A DNA stretch of 64,000 nt from Pseudomonas lundensis. GTDB lineage: Bacteria > Pseudomonadota > Gammaproteobacteria > Pseudomonadales > Pseudomonadaceae. The stretch is from NCBI RefSeq assembly GCF_002269125.1, contig NZ_NQKI01000009.1:1-64000 (forward strand). Reading direction: 5' to 3'. The stretch's first letter is position 1, and each line of letters opens with the position of its first letter. Below are positions 16,290-23,936 of the stretch, piece after piece. The notes beneath the pieces are model-generated. The model was not told the origin of the DNA and searched no databases. It saw nothing but the letters and a program-made list of their open reading frames with translations. Both the position numbers and the translations under genes were made by a program.

Positions 16290-18144
16290 GATCGCTGCTC
16301 ACGAAAGGCGGCAAACCCGCCCGCGCCAGCACCTCCAGCGAATACGGCTGATACGTGCCGCTGCTGTCGTCGCGCACAAACAAAGGGTCGGCAAACAGGC
16401 ACGGCGCATAGCCCTGGCGCTGCAGATCGACCTTGCGCAGCTTGAAGGTGGTGGTCAGGTCCGCCGCCGCCGACACACGCACAAACACGGGCGCGGCATA
16501 ACGCGGCAAGCGCGCTTCAGTCAGGTCGTAAAACGCCTGCGGATCAAAACAATGCCCGTCCTGCATCAGAATGGCGGCCATGCCTGCCCGCCCTTCGTGC
16601 TCCGGCACCTGCACCCCGTAGACGTTGATTAACTCAAGCCCCGGCAAATCGCTCAGGGTGTCCGCCACTTCCAGCGTCGACACGTTTTCACTTTTCCAGC
16701 GGAACGTGTCGCCAATGCGGTCGACGAAATAGAAATAGCCGTGCTCGTCATAACGCAACAGATCGCCCGAGCTCCAGTACGCGTCACCTTTGTGAAACAC
16801 ATCGCGGCGAATCTTGCTTTCAGTGGCTTGCTCGCTGGTGTAACCCTCAAAACGCCCGCCGCCGATGTGCGGATGGTTGACGATAAACCCTATCGCCTCG
16901 CCCACTTCGCCCGGTCCGCACGCTTGATAGAAACCCTGTTCGTCACGCGGGTGGGTGTCACTTTCAACGTCATAGCGCACCAGCCGCAAATTGGTGCGGC
17001 TCCAGTCAGGCACCCGGCCGCATGAGCCCACGTAATTGTCGACATTGATCAGGTTGGCGTTGGCTTCCGTGGAACCCCAGCCTTCGAACACCTGAATCGG
17101 CCCGAAGCGCTCAATCCATCGCTGCCAGGAGTCAGCTGTCAGGCCAGCGCCGAGCATGTAGCGCAAGCTGTGTTCGCGCTCGCCTGCCACCACCGGCTGG
17201 TTGAGCAGGTAACGGCAGATTTCACCGATGTACTGAAAAGTGGTGATGTTGTATTGACGCACGTCGCGCCAGAACTCACGCACGCTGAACTTGCGCCGCA
17301 CCACAATGCTCGCCCCCGCCCGCAGGGCGGTGGACGTCACGGAGGTGGCGGCTGCGCCGTGGTACAACGGCAGACAGCAATAAAACACGTCCTCACAGGT
17401 GGCGCCGAGGGTCACTTCCATCACGTCCCCCGATGATAACCAGCGCATATGGCTGTAACGCGCCGCCTTCGGCAGGCCGGTGGTGCCCGAGGTGAAAATC
17501 AGCAACGTGGTGCTCTCGGCCGGGATGCTGGCGCGGCTGTAACGCGCGAAAGCCGTACGCGGCGCTCGCTCCAGTTGCTCGGCTATGCTCACATCGACAC
17601 AGGCCGGTAATGCCAAATCACAGGGGTTTTCCGGGTCGCGGATCAACCACCACGGCACGTCCGGCAAGCCTTCGGTGCTCAAGACATTGCCCAGGCATTC
17701 TTCGCCCACAACCACCGCCTTGGCCGCGGTGGATTCCAGCGCATGCACCAAGGGTTTGCCGCTGACCTGGGTGTTGATGAACGCTGCCACTGCGCCGAGC
17801 TTGACCAGCCCGAACCAGCTGAAGAAAAACGCAGGGCGGTTTTCCATGGCAATCGCGCACACATCACCGGGGCGCAGACCATTGTCATAAAACACATGCG
17901 CCATGCGATTGGCTTCGGCATCGACCTGCGCGTAGGTGAAGGTCTTGCCGCCGTAGATCAAAAAAGTCCGCTCTGGAAACCGCAGCGCCTGGGCTTCGAG
18001 GCGATCGGCAAGGGTGTACAAGTCCGACGGTTTGATCTGTGCGCTGGCCGCGGAACGGCGGTCGAGCAACGCCTGAGTCTGTTCGCGCGGCACCGGCTGT
18101 TGAGGGGTGGCAAGGGGCGCATTGATGCGAGTCATGTCATTCAT
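16282..18144 (-). CDS. Acyl-CoA synthetase (FATP/long-chain type)
   Basis: A 620-residue AMP-forming acyl-CoA ligase. The ATP-binding P-loop reads LLIFTSGTTGLPKAARYSHM, the adenylate motif EGWGSTEANANL, and the hinge region YFYFVDRIGDTFRWKSENVSTLEV resembles the FATP/very-long-chain synthetase group. It would activate a carboxylic acid, possibly the alicyclic propanoate left after ring cleavage, comparable in role to FadD3 in steroid degradation, though it is longer than FadD3 and not clearly its ortholog. The start at 18144 overlaps the stop of the ene-reductase gene (ATGA). Transcription order here is ene-reductase, ligase, MBL hydrolase. Confidence 0.87.
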   Translation of the reverse strand: MNDMTRINAPLATPQQPVPREQTQALLDRRSAASAQIKPSDLYTLADRLEAQALRFPERTFLIYGGKTFTYAQVDAEANRMAHVFYDNGLRPGDVCAIAMENRPAFFFSWFGLVKLGAVAAFINTQVSGKPLVHALESTAAKAVVVGEECLGNVLSTEGLPDVPWWLIRDPENPCDLALPACVDVSIAEQLERAPRTAFARYSRASIPAESTTLLIFTSGTTGLPKAARYSHMRWLSSGDVMEVTLGATCEDVFYCCLPLYHGAAATSVTSTALRAGASIVVRRKFSVREFWRDVRQYNITTFQYIGEICRYLLNQPVVAGEREHSLRYMLGAGLTADSWQRWIERFGPIQVFEGWGSTEANANLINVDNYVGSCGRVPDWSRTNLRLVRYDVESDTHPRDEQGFYQACGPGEVGEAIGFIVNHPHIGGGRFEGYTSEQATESKIRRDVFHKGDAYWSSGDLLRYDEHGYFYFVDRIGDTFRWKSENVSTLEVADTLSDLPGLELINVYGVQVPEHEGRAGMAAILMQDGHCFDPQAFYDLTEARLPRYAAPVFVRVSAAADLTTTFKLRKVDLQRQGYAPCLFADPLFVRDDSSGTYQPYSLEVLARAGLPPFVSSDHE

Positions 18145-19214
18145 TGCGTCACCGCCTCGGCACACGGGTAATCGCTGTAGCCTTCCGGGCCGGGGGAATA
18201 CAGGGTTTTGCGCTCGAAACGTGCCAGTGGCAGGCCGTTGCGCAAGCGATGCACCAGGTCCGGGTTGGCAATGAAGTGCCGCGCAAACGACACCGCGTCG
18301 CCCTGCCCTGCGCGCAGAGCTGCCTCGGCGGCGGGGCCGTCAAAGCCGTCGTTGAGGATCAACCCGCTGCTGCAATGACGTTGCGCCAGGGCAAAGGCAT
18401 CCAGCTCCGGCAAGGGCGAGCGCATGATGTGCACATAGGCCAGGTCCAGCGGTTCAGCGGCTTTGCACAAGGCCTGGGCAGTGGCCAGGGGATCGTCATC
18501 GCTGATGTCATTGAACGGGTTGCCCGGACACAAGCGCAGTCCCACACGCCCGGCCCCGATCGCTGAGGCCATGGCCGCCAGCACGTCGCCCGGGAAGCGC
18601 ACGCGATTTTCCACACTGCCGCCGTAGTGATCTTCGCGCAGGTTGCTGCCCGAGGCCATGAACTGCATCGGCAGGTAGCCACTGGTGCAATGCAACTCGA
18701 CGCCATCAAACCCGGCTTCGCGGGCATTCAGGGCGGCCTGCCGGTATTGCTCGATCACCTGCGCAATGTCCTGCAACGACAACGCCTGCGGCTCGTCGGT
18801 GTCGACCAGCCCGGCCACATCGGTGAACAATTGGGTGCGCGCTCGCAACGCGGAGGGCGCCACGGTGGCAGCCCCGGCGGGTTTGTTGTGCGCACTCGCA
18901 GCCCGGCCGACGTGCATCAGTTGCAACACTATCAGGCCGCCTTCGGCGTGCACGGCCTCGGTGACGGCTTTCCAGGCCGCTACCTGTTGCGCGGTGTAAA
19001 TCGCCGGGGTGCGGCAATAGCCCAGCCCACTGGCCGAGGGCGCAGTGCCTTCGGCAATGATCAGCCCGGCAGACGCGCGTTGGCGGTAATACTCCACCAT
19101 CTCGGGCGTCGGTACACCGTTGGCATCGGCGCGGCTGCGGGTCATCGGCGCCATCACGATACGGTTGGCCAACTGCAAATCACCCAGACGCACAGGCTCA
19201 AACAAAATGCTCAT
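18141..19214 (-). CDS. Old-yellow-enzyme-type alkene reductase
   Basis: A 357-residue FMN protein of the OYE family that reduces activated C=C bonds of enones. The N-terminal MAPMTRSRA and the segment LQLMHVGRAA are typical, as is NLREDHYGGSVENRVRF. The substrate-binding pair normally written His-x-x-Asn or His-x-x-His appears here as HCTS (His175, Ser178), an unusual change that may alter substrate binding. It lies in the minus-strand catabolic run between the NTF2-like gene and the acyl-CoA synthetase, and could saturate a ring enone or an exocyclic double bond. Length is normal for the family. Confidence 0.87.
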   Translation of the reverse strand: MSILFEPVRLGDLQLANRIVMAPMTRSRADANGVPTPEMVEYYRQRASAGLIIAEGTAPSASGLGYCRTPAIYTAQQVAAWKAVTEAVHAEGGLIVLQLMHVGRAASAHNKPAGAATVAPSALRARTQLFTDVAGLVDTDEPQALSLQDIAQVIEQYRQAALNAREAGFDGVELHCTSGYLPMQFMASGSNLREDHYGGSVENRVRFPGDVLAAMASAIGAGRVGLRLCPGNPFNDISDDDPLATAQALCKAAEPLDLAYVHIMRSPLPELDAFALAQRHCSSGLILNDGFDGPAAEAALRAGQGDAVSFARHFIANPDLVHRLRNGLPLARFERKTLYSPGPEGYSDYPCAEAVTQ

Positions 19215-19223
19215 GGCAGCTCC

Positions 19224-19853
19224 TCAGCGCACGCGAATCGACGGTGCGCCAGCCCCACGGCGCAGGGTGGCAAGAAAGTGTCCCAGGGGCGCGGCAGCGG
19301 CCACTTCAGGCAACTGATCCTTGTCCGGGCGCTTGGCCCAAAAATCGTTCCAGGACGGAAACAGATCATGGAAGGTGCCCGCGTAGGGTTCGCGTCCCGG
19401 CCAGCGCATTTTTTGCGAACCGATCGGCGGCTTGTTCAAGTCACTGGCGTACCAGTAGCACGGCAAGCGTCGACGAAAATACCAGCGTCCCTGCACCCGC
19501 TCGTAGTCATCCCAATACAACATTTGCATGGTTACCCACTCGGGGCCGGTTTCATGCTCGTTCTTGGAATACACCACGCCAATCGCATGATCGGCGTCGG
19601 TGAACTCAATCAGGTGCTGGCCCAGATGGTGGGAGGTGCCCTGAAACTGATGGCGCAGCGTGTCGTCGACCCACGCCTTGAGGTGCGCCCGCCCGGTTTT
19701 CTCGCGCCCGACGCGGATGTCTTCGGCAAACAGATTGACGTGCGCATCGAGGTCGCGCATGTCCAGCGATAAGGCGTATTTGCCAGCCAGTTGACGAATT
19801 TCTTCGATCGACTCAAGCCGGTCGAGACGGGCGAGCAAGGCGTTCTGTTCCAT
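19224..19853 (-). CDS. SnoaL/NTF2-like protein
   Basis: A 209-residue protein of the nuclear transport factor 2 superfamily, SnoaL-like branch. The start is ATG 19853; the longer open frame extends into the upstream SDR gene. The pattern LARLDRLESIEEIRQLAGKYA followed by RDLDAHVNLFAEDIRVG is typical of NTF2-like proteins found with aromatic or steroid degradation genes. Such folds serve as ketosteroid isomerases, small dehydratases or dioxygenase-type subunits; no specific catalytic pair is recognised here. It lies just upstream of the ene-reductase with a 9-bp gap, so they probably share a transcript. Confidence 0.72.
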   Translation of the reverse strand: MEQNALLARLDRLESIEEIRQLAGKYALSLDMRDLDAHVNLFAEDIRVGREKTGRAHLKAWVDDTLRHQFQGTSHHLGQHLIEFTDADHAIGVVYSKNEHETGPEWVTMQMLYWDDYERVQGRWYFRRRLPCYWYASDLNKPPIGSQKMRWPGREPYAGTFHDLFPSWNDFWAKRPDKDQLPEVAAAAPLGHFLATLRRGAGAPSIRVR

Positions 19854-19899
19854 AAGCGGTGTCCTTAAAACGATCTTTAAAAGCGGTCGCCCGGTCGGG

Positions 19900-20673
19900 C
19901 TATTCCAGAACCGTGTACAGCTCGCTGCTGCGCCCGCCATCCACTGGCAAACTGGCGCCGGTGATGTACGAGGCCTCGTCGCTGGCCAGGAACAAAATGG
20001 CGTTGGCCACTTCGCGGGGCTGGCCAACGCGCTTGAGCGGAATCAGCTTTTCGGTGTTGTGACGGGTTTTGTCGTCCGTCAGCATGCCGCCGGTGGCCGG
20101 CGTCTCGACCACGCCCGGAATCACCACGTTGCAGCGAATGTTGTGGCTGGCGCCTTCACTGGCCGCTGCACGGCTAAAGTTGATGACCGCAGCCTTGGCA
20201 GCGGAATACCCGGCCATCCACGGCGTGCCGAACACCCCGCAGATCGACGCAATGTTGATGATCGAGCCGCTGCCCTGCGCGCGCATCAGCACCATGGCCG
20301 TGCGCGTGCCCCAAAACGTACCGTCCACTGTGGTGGAAAAATTAGTGTGCCAATCGGCAGTCGAGGTGCTGTCAATCGCGCCCCAGCTGTAGGCCATTGC
20401 GTTGTTGACCAGAATGTCCAGCCGCCCGTTGCGTTCGGCCGCAGCACTGATCGCCGCGACAAACGCCGCTTCCTGACTCACATCCGCCACCGCGCATTCA
20501 GCGCGACCGCCGGCGTCACGCACCTGCGCCGCCACTGCTTCCAGCGGTTCGATCCGGCGCCCGCAGAGCACGACCAACGCGCCCTCCTCGGCAAACCGCA
20601 ACGCAGTAGCCGCGCCAATGCCAGAACCTGCGCCGGTGATAAATGCAACCTTGCCTTGTAAACGACTGCCCAT
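19900..20673 (-). CDS. SDR family oxidoreductase
   Basis: A 257-residue classical short-chain dehydrogenase. TGAGSGIG lies near residue 14, NNAMAYSWG near 92, and the catalytic Tyr-Lys pair is in YSAAKAAVINFSR. The C-terminal ASDEASYITGASLPVDGG is standard. The gene is in the minus-strand catabolic run between the first SDR (20695-21429) and the NTF2-like gene. The substrate is not determinable; dehydrogenation of a hydroxylated alicyclic intermediate is a reasonable inference. The start has a GAGGAGCAGGTC ribosome site. Confidence 0.86.
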   Translation of the reverse strand: MGSRLQGKVAFITGAGSGIGAATALRFAEEGALVVLCGRRIEPLEAVAAQVRDAGGRAECAVADVSQEAAFVAAISAAAERNGRLDILVNNAMAYSWGAIDSTSTADWHTNFSTTVDGTFWGTRTAMVLMRAQGSGSIINIASICGVFGTPWMAGYSAAKAAVINFSRAAASEGASHNIRCNVVIPGVVETPATGGMLTDDKTRHNTEKLIPLKRVGQPREVANAILFLASDEASYITGASLPVDGGRSSELYTVLE

Positions 20674-20694
20674 GACCTGCTCCTCGATACGCTG

Positions 20695-21429
20695 TTAGAT
20701 AAAGGCCATGCCGCCGTTGACGGCGAGGTTTTGCCCGGTGATAAAACTGGCGTCATCACTGGCCAGAAAGGCTGCTACCCGGGCGATTTCATCGGTTTCG
20801 CCCATGCGCCCCAGGGGGATGGCGTTGAGCATGCTTTGCATCCAGTCGTCCGGGATGTCGGCCATCATTGGGGTGTTGGTCGGGCCAGGGACGATGGTGT
20901 TGACGCGAATGCCCTGGCCGGCCAGTTCACGGGCCATGCTGCGGGTCAGGCCCATCACGCCAGCCTTGGCCGCGCAGTAGTGGCTCGGGCCTTCGCCCGT
21001 GATGGCGGCGGTGCTGGAGATATTGATAACCACGCCCGGCGTTGCCGCCTTGAGCATCAGCTTCACCGCCTCACGGCTGCAGAAAAACGGGCCGGTCAAG
21101 TTCACGCCAATCACGCGCTGCCAATGCTCATCGGGGGTGTCGGCGAAAGCATCGATAGAGCCGATACCGGCGTTGTTCACCAGCACATCAAAACGCCCGA
21201 ACCGGGCAAACACCGCCGCCATGGCGGTGGCGACCGAATCGCTGTCTGCCACGTTGCAACCCACGGCCATGGCGTTGTCGCCCAGCCCTTCGATGGTCTG
21301 GCGCGCTGCCTCCAGGTTGATGTCCGCTGCCACCACATGGGCGCCCTGTTCGGCAAAATGCCGCACGATGGCACGCCCCATGCCTTGGCCTGCACCGGTT
21401 ACAAACGCCACTTTGTTGATTAGCTTCAT
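20695..21429 (-). CDS. SDR family oxidoreductase
   Basis: A 244-residue short-chain dehydrogenase with TGAGQGMGRAIVRHF as cofactor motif, NNAGIGSID near residue 85, catalytic Tyr and Lys in HYCAAKAGVMGLTR, and C-terminal ASDDASFITGQNLAVNGG. I chose ATG 21429 because AGCGGGAGAAG precedes it and the longer frame from 21528 has no homology-like sequence. It is the first gene of the minus-strand run of nine genes down to 11217 and begins behind the shared palindromic element B, which also serves the divergent MFS gene. Confidence 0.86.
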   Translation of the reverse strand: MKLINKVAFVTGAGQGMGRAIVRHFAEQGAHVVAADINLEAARQTIEGLGDNAMAVGCNVADSDSVATAMAAVFARFGRFDVLVNNAGIGSIDAFADTPDEHWQRVIGVNLTGPFFCSREAVKLMLKAATPGVVINISSTAAITGEGPSHYCAAKAGVMGLTRSMARELAGQGIRVNTIVPGPTNTPMMADIPDDWMQSMLNAIPLGRMGETDEIARVAAFLASDDASFITGQNLAVNGGMAFI

Positions 21430-21739
21430 ACGCTTCTCCCGCTTGCCAGATTGCTGCCCGACTGCAGCGTGTGACGGCTGACGGCGGGATACAGGAGCAA
21501 TCATTGACTGCAGGGAACGGCTGAACATCGTCCGATGGGACTAAACCGGATATCGAGGCGCTGACGATGACGTGACAGGGTTCGCAGCCTTGGGCGACGC
21601 CAACTGGCAAAGTTGTGGGGCATGCCCCACAGACACGCAATTGGCACAGGCGCGACACGTGGTCTGAACGGACGATGCTGTTTTCGACCCGCCTGTGAAA
21701 TAACCCTTCCCACTAGAACAAAAATCGGGAGTACCCGCC
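21430..21739. promoter_or_regulatory. Divergent promoter region between SDR and MFS genes
   Basis: This 310-bp gap separates two divergent catabolic units. It holds palindromic element B (21526-21549) and no credible open frame on either strand. GGGGCATGCCCC at 21616-21627 is a second perfect 12-bp palindrome, of unknown meaning. Confidence 0.55.
21526..21549 (-). promoter_or_regulatory. Shared palindromic operator candidate, copy B (SDR side)
   Basis: Read toward the SDR gene the sequence is TTAGTCCCATCGGACGATG, beginning about 97 bp before the SDR ATG and 190 bp before the MFS start. It is within two substitutions of copy A and matches the set consensus. Confidence 0.65.
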
Positions 21740-23071
21740 GTGAGCACACCCTTGCGCCCCACCTGGCGAACGCATTACGCATTAGGCGTACTGGCCGCCA
21801 TTTATGTTTTCAACTACATCGACCGCTTGCTGATGGCGATTTTGATCGAACCGGTGAAAGCCGAATTCGGCATCTCCGACACCGGCATCGGCCTGCTGTC
21901 AGGCGTTACCTTTGCGGTGTTTTACACCCTGTTCGGCTTCCCCCTCGGACGTCTGTCTGATCGGGTCGGGCGTAAATCAGTGATTGCCTTCAGTTGCATC
22001 GCCTGGAGTGTGATGACGATGTTCTGCGGCCTGGCGGCCAGTTTCAGCATGCTGGTGTTGGCACGAATCGGGGTCGCCATTGGCGAAGCCGGTGGCACTG
22101 CGCCGTCGATGGCCATGGTGTCGGACTTGTACCCGCCGGAACGCCGTTCCACCGCGCTTTCAGTGCTCATGCTCGGCTCCAGCCTCGGGGCAATTTTCGG
22201 CCTCGGACTCGGCGGCTGGATCGCTCAACATTACGGCTGGCGCAATGCGTTTGTGATCATCGGCGCCCCGGGTATTTTTCTCGGTTTGTTACTGTTGCTC
22301 ACCGTGCGGGCGCCTAAACCCGCACAGCTGGTCAAACCCGCCGACGTGATCCAGGACCATTGGGCCGTGACCCTGCGCCAGTTGTTTGAAATGCCCTCGT
22401 TTGTGTGGATTGTGCTCACCGGCGGCTCGGCGGCCATCGCGGGTTATGCCATCGGCACCTGGAGCCCGAGCTTTTTGATTCGCTTCCATGGCCTTAGCCT
22501 GCAAGACGCCGGTCTGCTGGCCGGTGTGGCGGGCGGTGCGGGCGCCACGCTCGGCACCCTGACCTGCGGTGTGTTGTGCGACCGCCTGGCACGCCGCGAC
22601 AAGGGGTGGCAAATCGGGGTGCCACTGTTGGGCACACTCATCAGCATTCCCTTCGCGCTGGCGTATTTCCTGTGGCCAACCGGCACTGCGTTTTATGTCG
22701 GCAACACCCCCGTGCCCACCGCGTTTTTGTTTTATTCGGTGTTCAGCTTCTTCGGCACATGGTGGGCAACCCCTTGCTTGGGCGCCATATCGCATTTGTT
22801 CCCGGCCACGCGACTGGCACAGGCGACGTCGATTTTTGTGATGGCGATGACCCTGTTGGGGGTCGGTGTCGGGCCGTTGCTGATCGGCATGCTCAGTGAC
22901 GGTTTTGCACACCGTCTGGGCAACGAAGGGCTGCGTTATGCCCTCGCCTCTTGTGTGTCGTTGCTGGTCCTGGCGTCGGTGTTCCTGGCCCTGGCCTTGC
23001 CTCGCTACCGCAACCAATTGATCCATCCGACCCCGGCGGCCGCGCCTTTGGCCAAAACGGTCACCGCCTGA
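21740..23071 (+). CDS. MFS transporter
   Basis: A 443-residue major facilitator permease with twelve predicted membrane segments, starting at GTG behind GGGAG. The conserved loop 2-3 motif is GFPLGRLSDRVGRKSVIA, and ARIGVAIGEAGGTAPSMAMVSDLYPPERRST is typical of the Pseudomonas group often annotated as spinster-like or hexuronate-type. It faces the minus-strand run across the divergent promoter and is followed after 17 bp by the C-C hydrolase. Because of this context it probably imports the catabolic substrate or exports an intermediate. A close paralogue is encoded at 59527-60840. Confidence 0.86.
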   Translation: MSTPLRPTWRTHYALGVLAAIYVFNYIDRLLMAILIEPVKAEFGISDTGIGLLSGVTFAVFYTLFGFPLGRLSDRVGRKSVIAFSCIAWSVMTMFCGLAASFSMLVLARIGVAIGEAGGTAPSMAMVSDLYPPERRSTALSVLMLGSSLGAIFGLGLGGWIAQHYGWRNAFVIIGAPGIFLGLLLLLTVRAPKPAQLVKPADVIQDHWAVTLRQLFEMPSFVWIVLTGGSAAIAGYAIGTWSPSFLIRFHGLSLQDAGLLAGVAGGAGATLGTLTCGVLCDRLARRDKGWQIGVPLLGTLISIPFALAYFLWPTGTAFYVGNTPVPTAFLFYSVFSFFGTWWATPCLGAISHLFPATRLAQATSIFVMAMTLLGVGVGPLLIGMLSDGFAHRLGNEGLRYALASCVSLLVLASVFLALALPRYRNQLIHPTPAAAPLAKTVTA

Positions 23072-23088
23072 TTACTGGAGATTGAGTC

Positions 23089-23916
23089 ATGACTGAACAA
23101 GACCTGCCCCTGCCGATTGGGCATTTCGTCACGCTGGACAGTGGCCTGCGCCTGCACTTTCTGGATGAGGGCAGCGGCCCGGTGGTGCTGTGGCTGCATG
23201 GCAGCGGGCCTGGGGCCAGCGGTTTCAGCAATTTCAAAGGCAATTACCCAGCCTTCGCCGCCGCAGGTTTTCGCAATCTGGTCGTGGACCTGCCCGGCTT
23301 TGGCCGGTCCGACAAACCGGAAGACGCACAGTACAACCTGGATTTTTTTGTCACAGCCATGACTGGCTTTCTCACGGCAGTCGGGGTCAAACGCGCCACC
23401 TTGCTGGGTAATTCCCTGGGCGGCGCGATTGCCCTCGGGCTGGCACTGGCCGAACCGCAACGGGTGGAAAAGCTGATCCTGATGGCGCCCGGCGGCGTTG
23501 AAGAGCGGGAAACCTACTTCAAGATGATCGGTATCCAGCGCATGGTCGAGCTGTACAACGCTGGCCCGCTGGGCATCGAGCAAATGCGGCGCATCATGAG
23601 CCTGCAACTGTTCGACAGCTCGCAGCTGGATGACACGTTGCTGGCCGAACGCGTAGCAGTGGCCGTGCATCAGCCGCGCAACCTGTTCACCACGATGATG
23701 GTGCCGAACATGACCGAGCGTCTCGAAGAACTGCAGGTGCCGATTTTAGGCTTCTGGGGCACTGACGATAACTTCAACCCGGCCAGCGGCGCCTTGAAGG
23801 TGCTCCAGCATGCGCCCCATGCACGCTTCATCCTGCTTAACCGCTGTGGCCATTGGGTGCAGGTTGAACATCGGACGTTGTTCAACACCACGTGCCTGGC
23901 GTTTTTGAACGAATAA
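23089..23916 (+). CDS. Alpha/beta hydrolase, meta-cleavage product (C-C) hydrolase type
   Basis: A 275-residue alpha/beta hydrolase like MhpC, BphD and HsaD. The oxyanion segment LHGSGPGASGFSNF (37-49) is diagnostic of the C-C hydrolases, the nucleophile is Ser109 in LLGNSLGG, the acid Asp226/227 in GTDDNFNP and the base His255 in CGHWVQVEH. It would hydrolyse the product of the extradiol dioxygenase into a 2-hydroxypenta-2,4-dienoate and a second acid. The dienoate is the substrate of the hydratase-aldolase-dehydrogenase genes at 56679-59455. It is preceded by a strong CTGGAG and lies between the MFS gene and an enone reductase gene. Confidence 0.87.
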   Translation: MTEQDLPLPIGHFVTLDSGLRLHFLDEGSGPVVLWLHGSGPGASGFSNFKGNYPAFAAAGFRNLVVDLPGFGRSDKPEDAQYNLDFFVTAMTGFLTAVGVKRATLLGNSLGGAIALGLALAEPQRVEKLILMAPGGVEERETYFKMIGIQRMVELYNAGPLGIEQMRRIMSLQLFDSSQLDDTLLAERVAVAVHQPRNLFTTMMVPNMTERLEELQVPILGFWGTDDNFNPASGALKVLQHAPHARFILLNRCGHWVQVEHRTLFNTTCLAFLNE

Positions 23917-23936
23917 TCACACCTGCTTGGGCTGAC

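Noticed and set aside
23005..23670. Minus-strand open frame opposite the C-C hydrolase gene
   Set aside because: It is antisense to a gene with a complete catalytic triad and shows only shadow-like composition.
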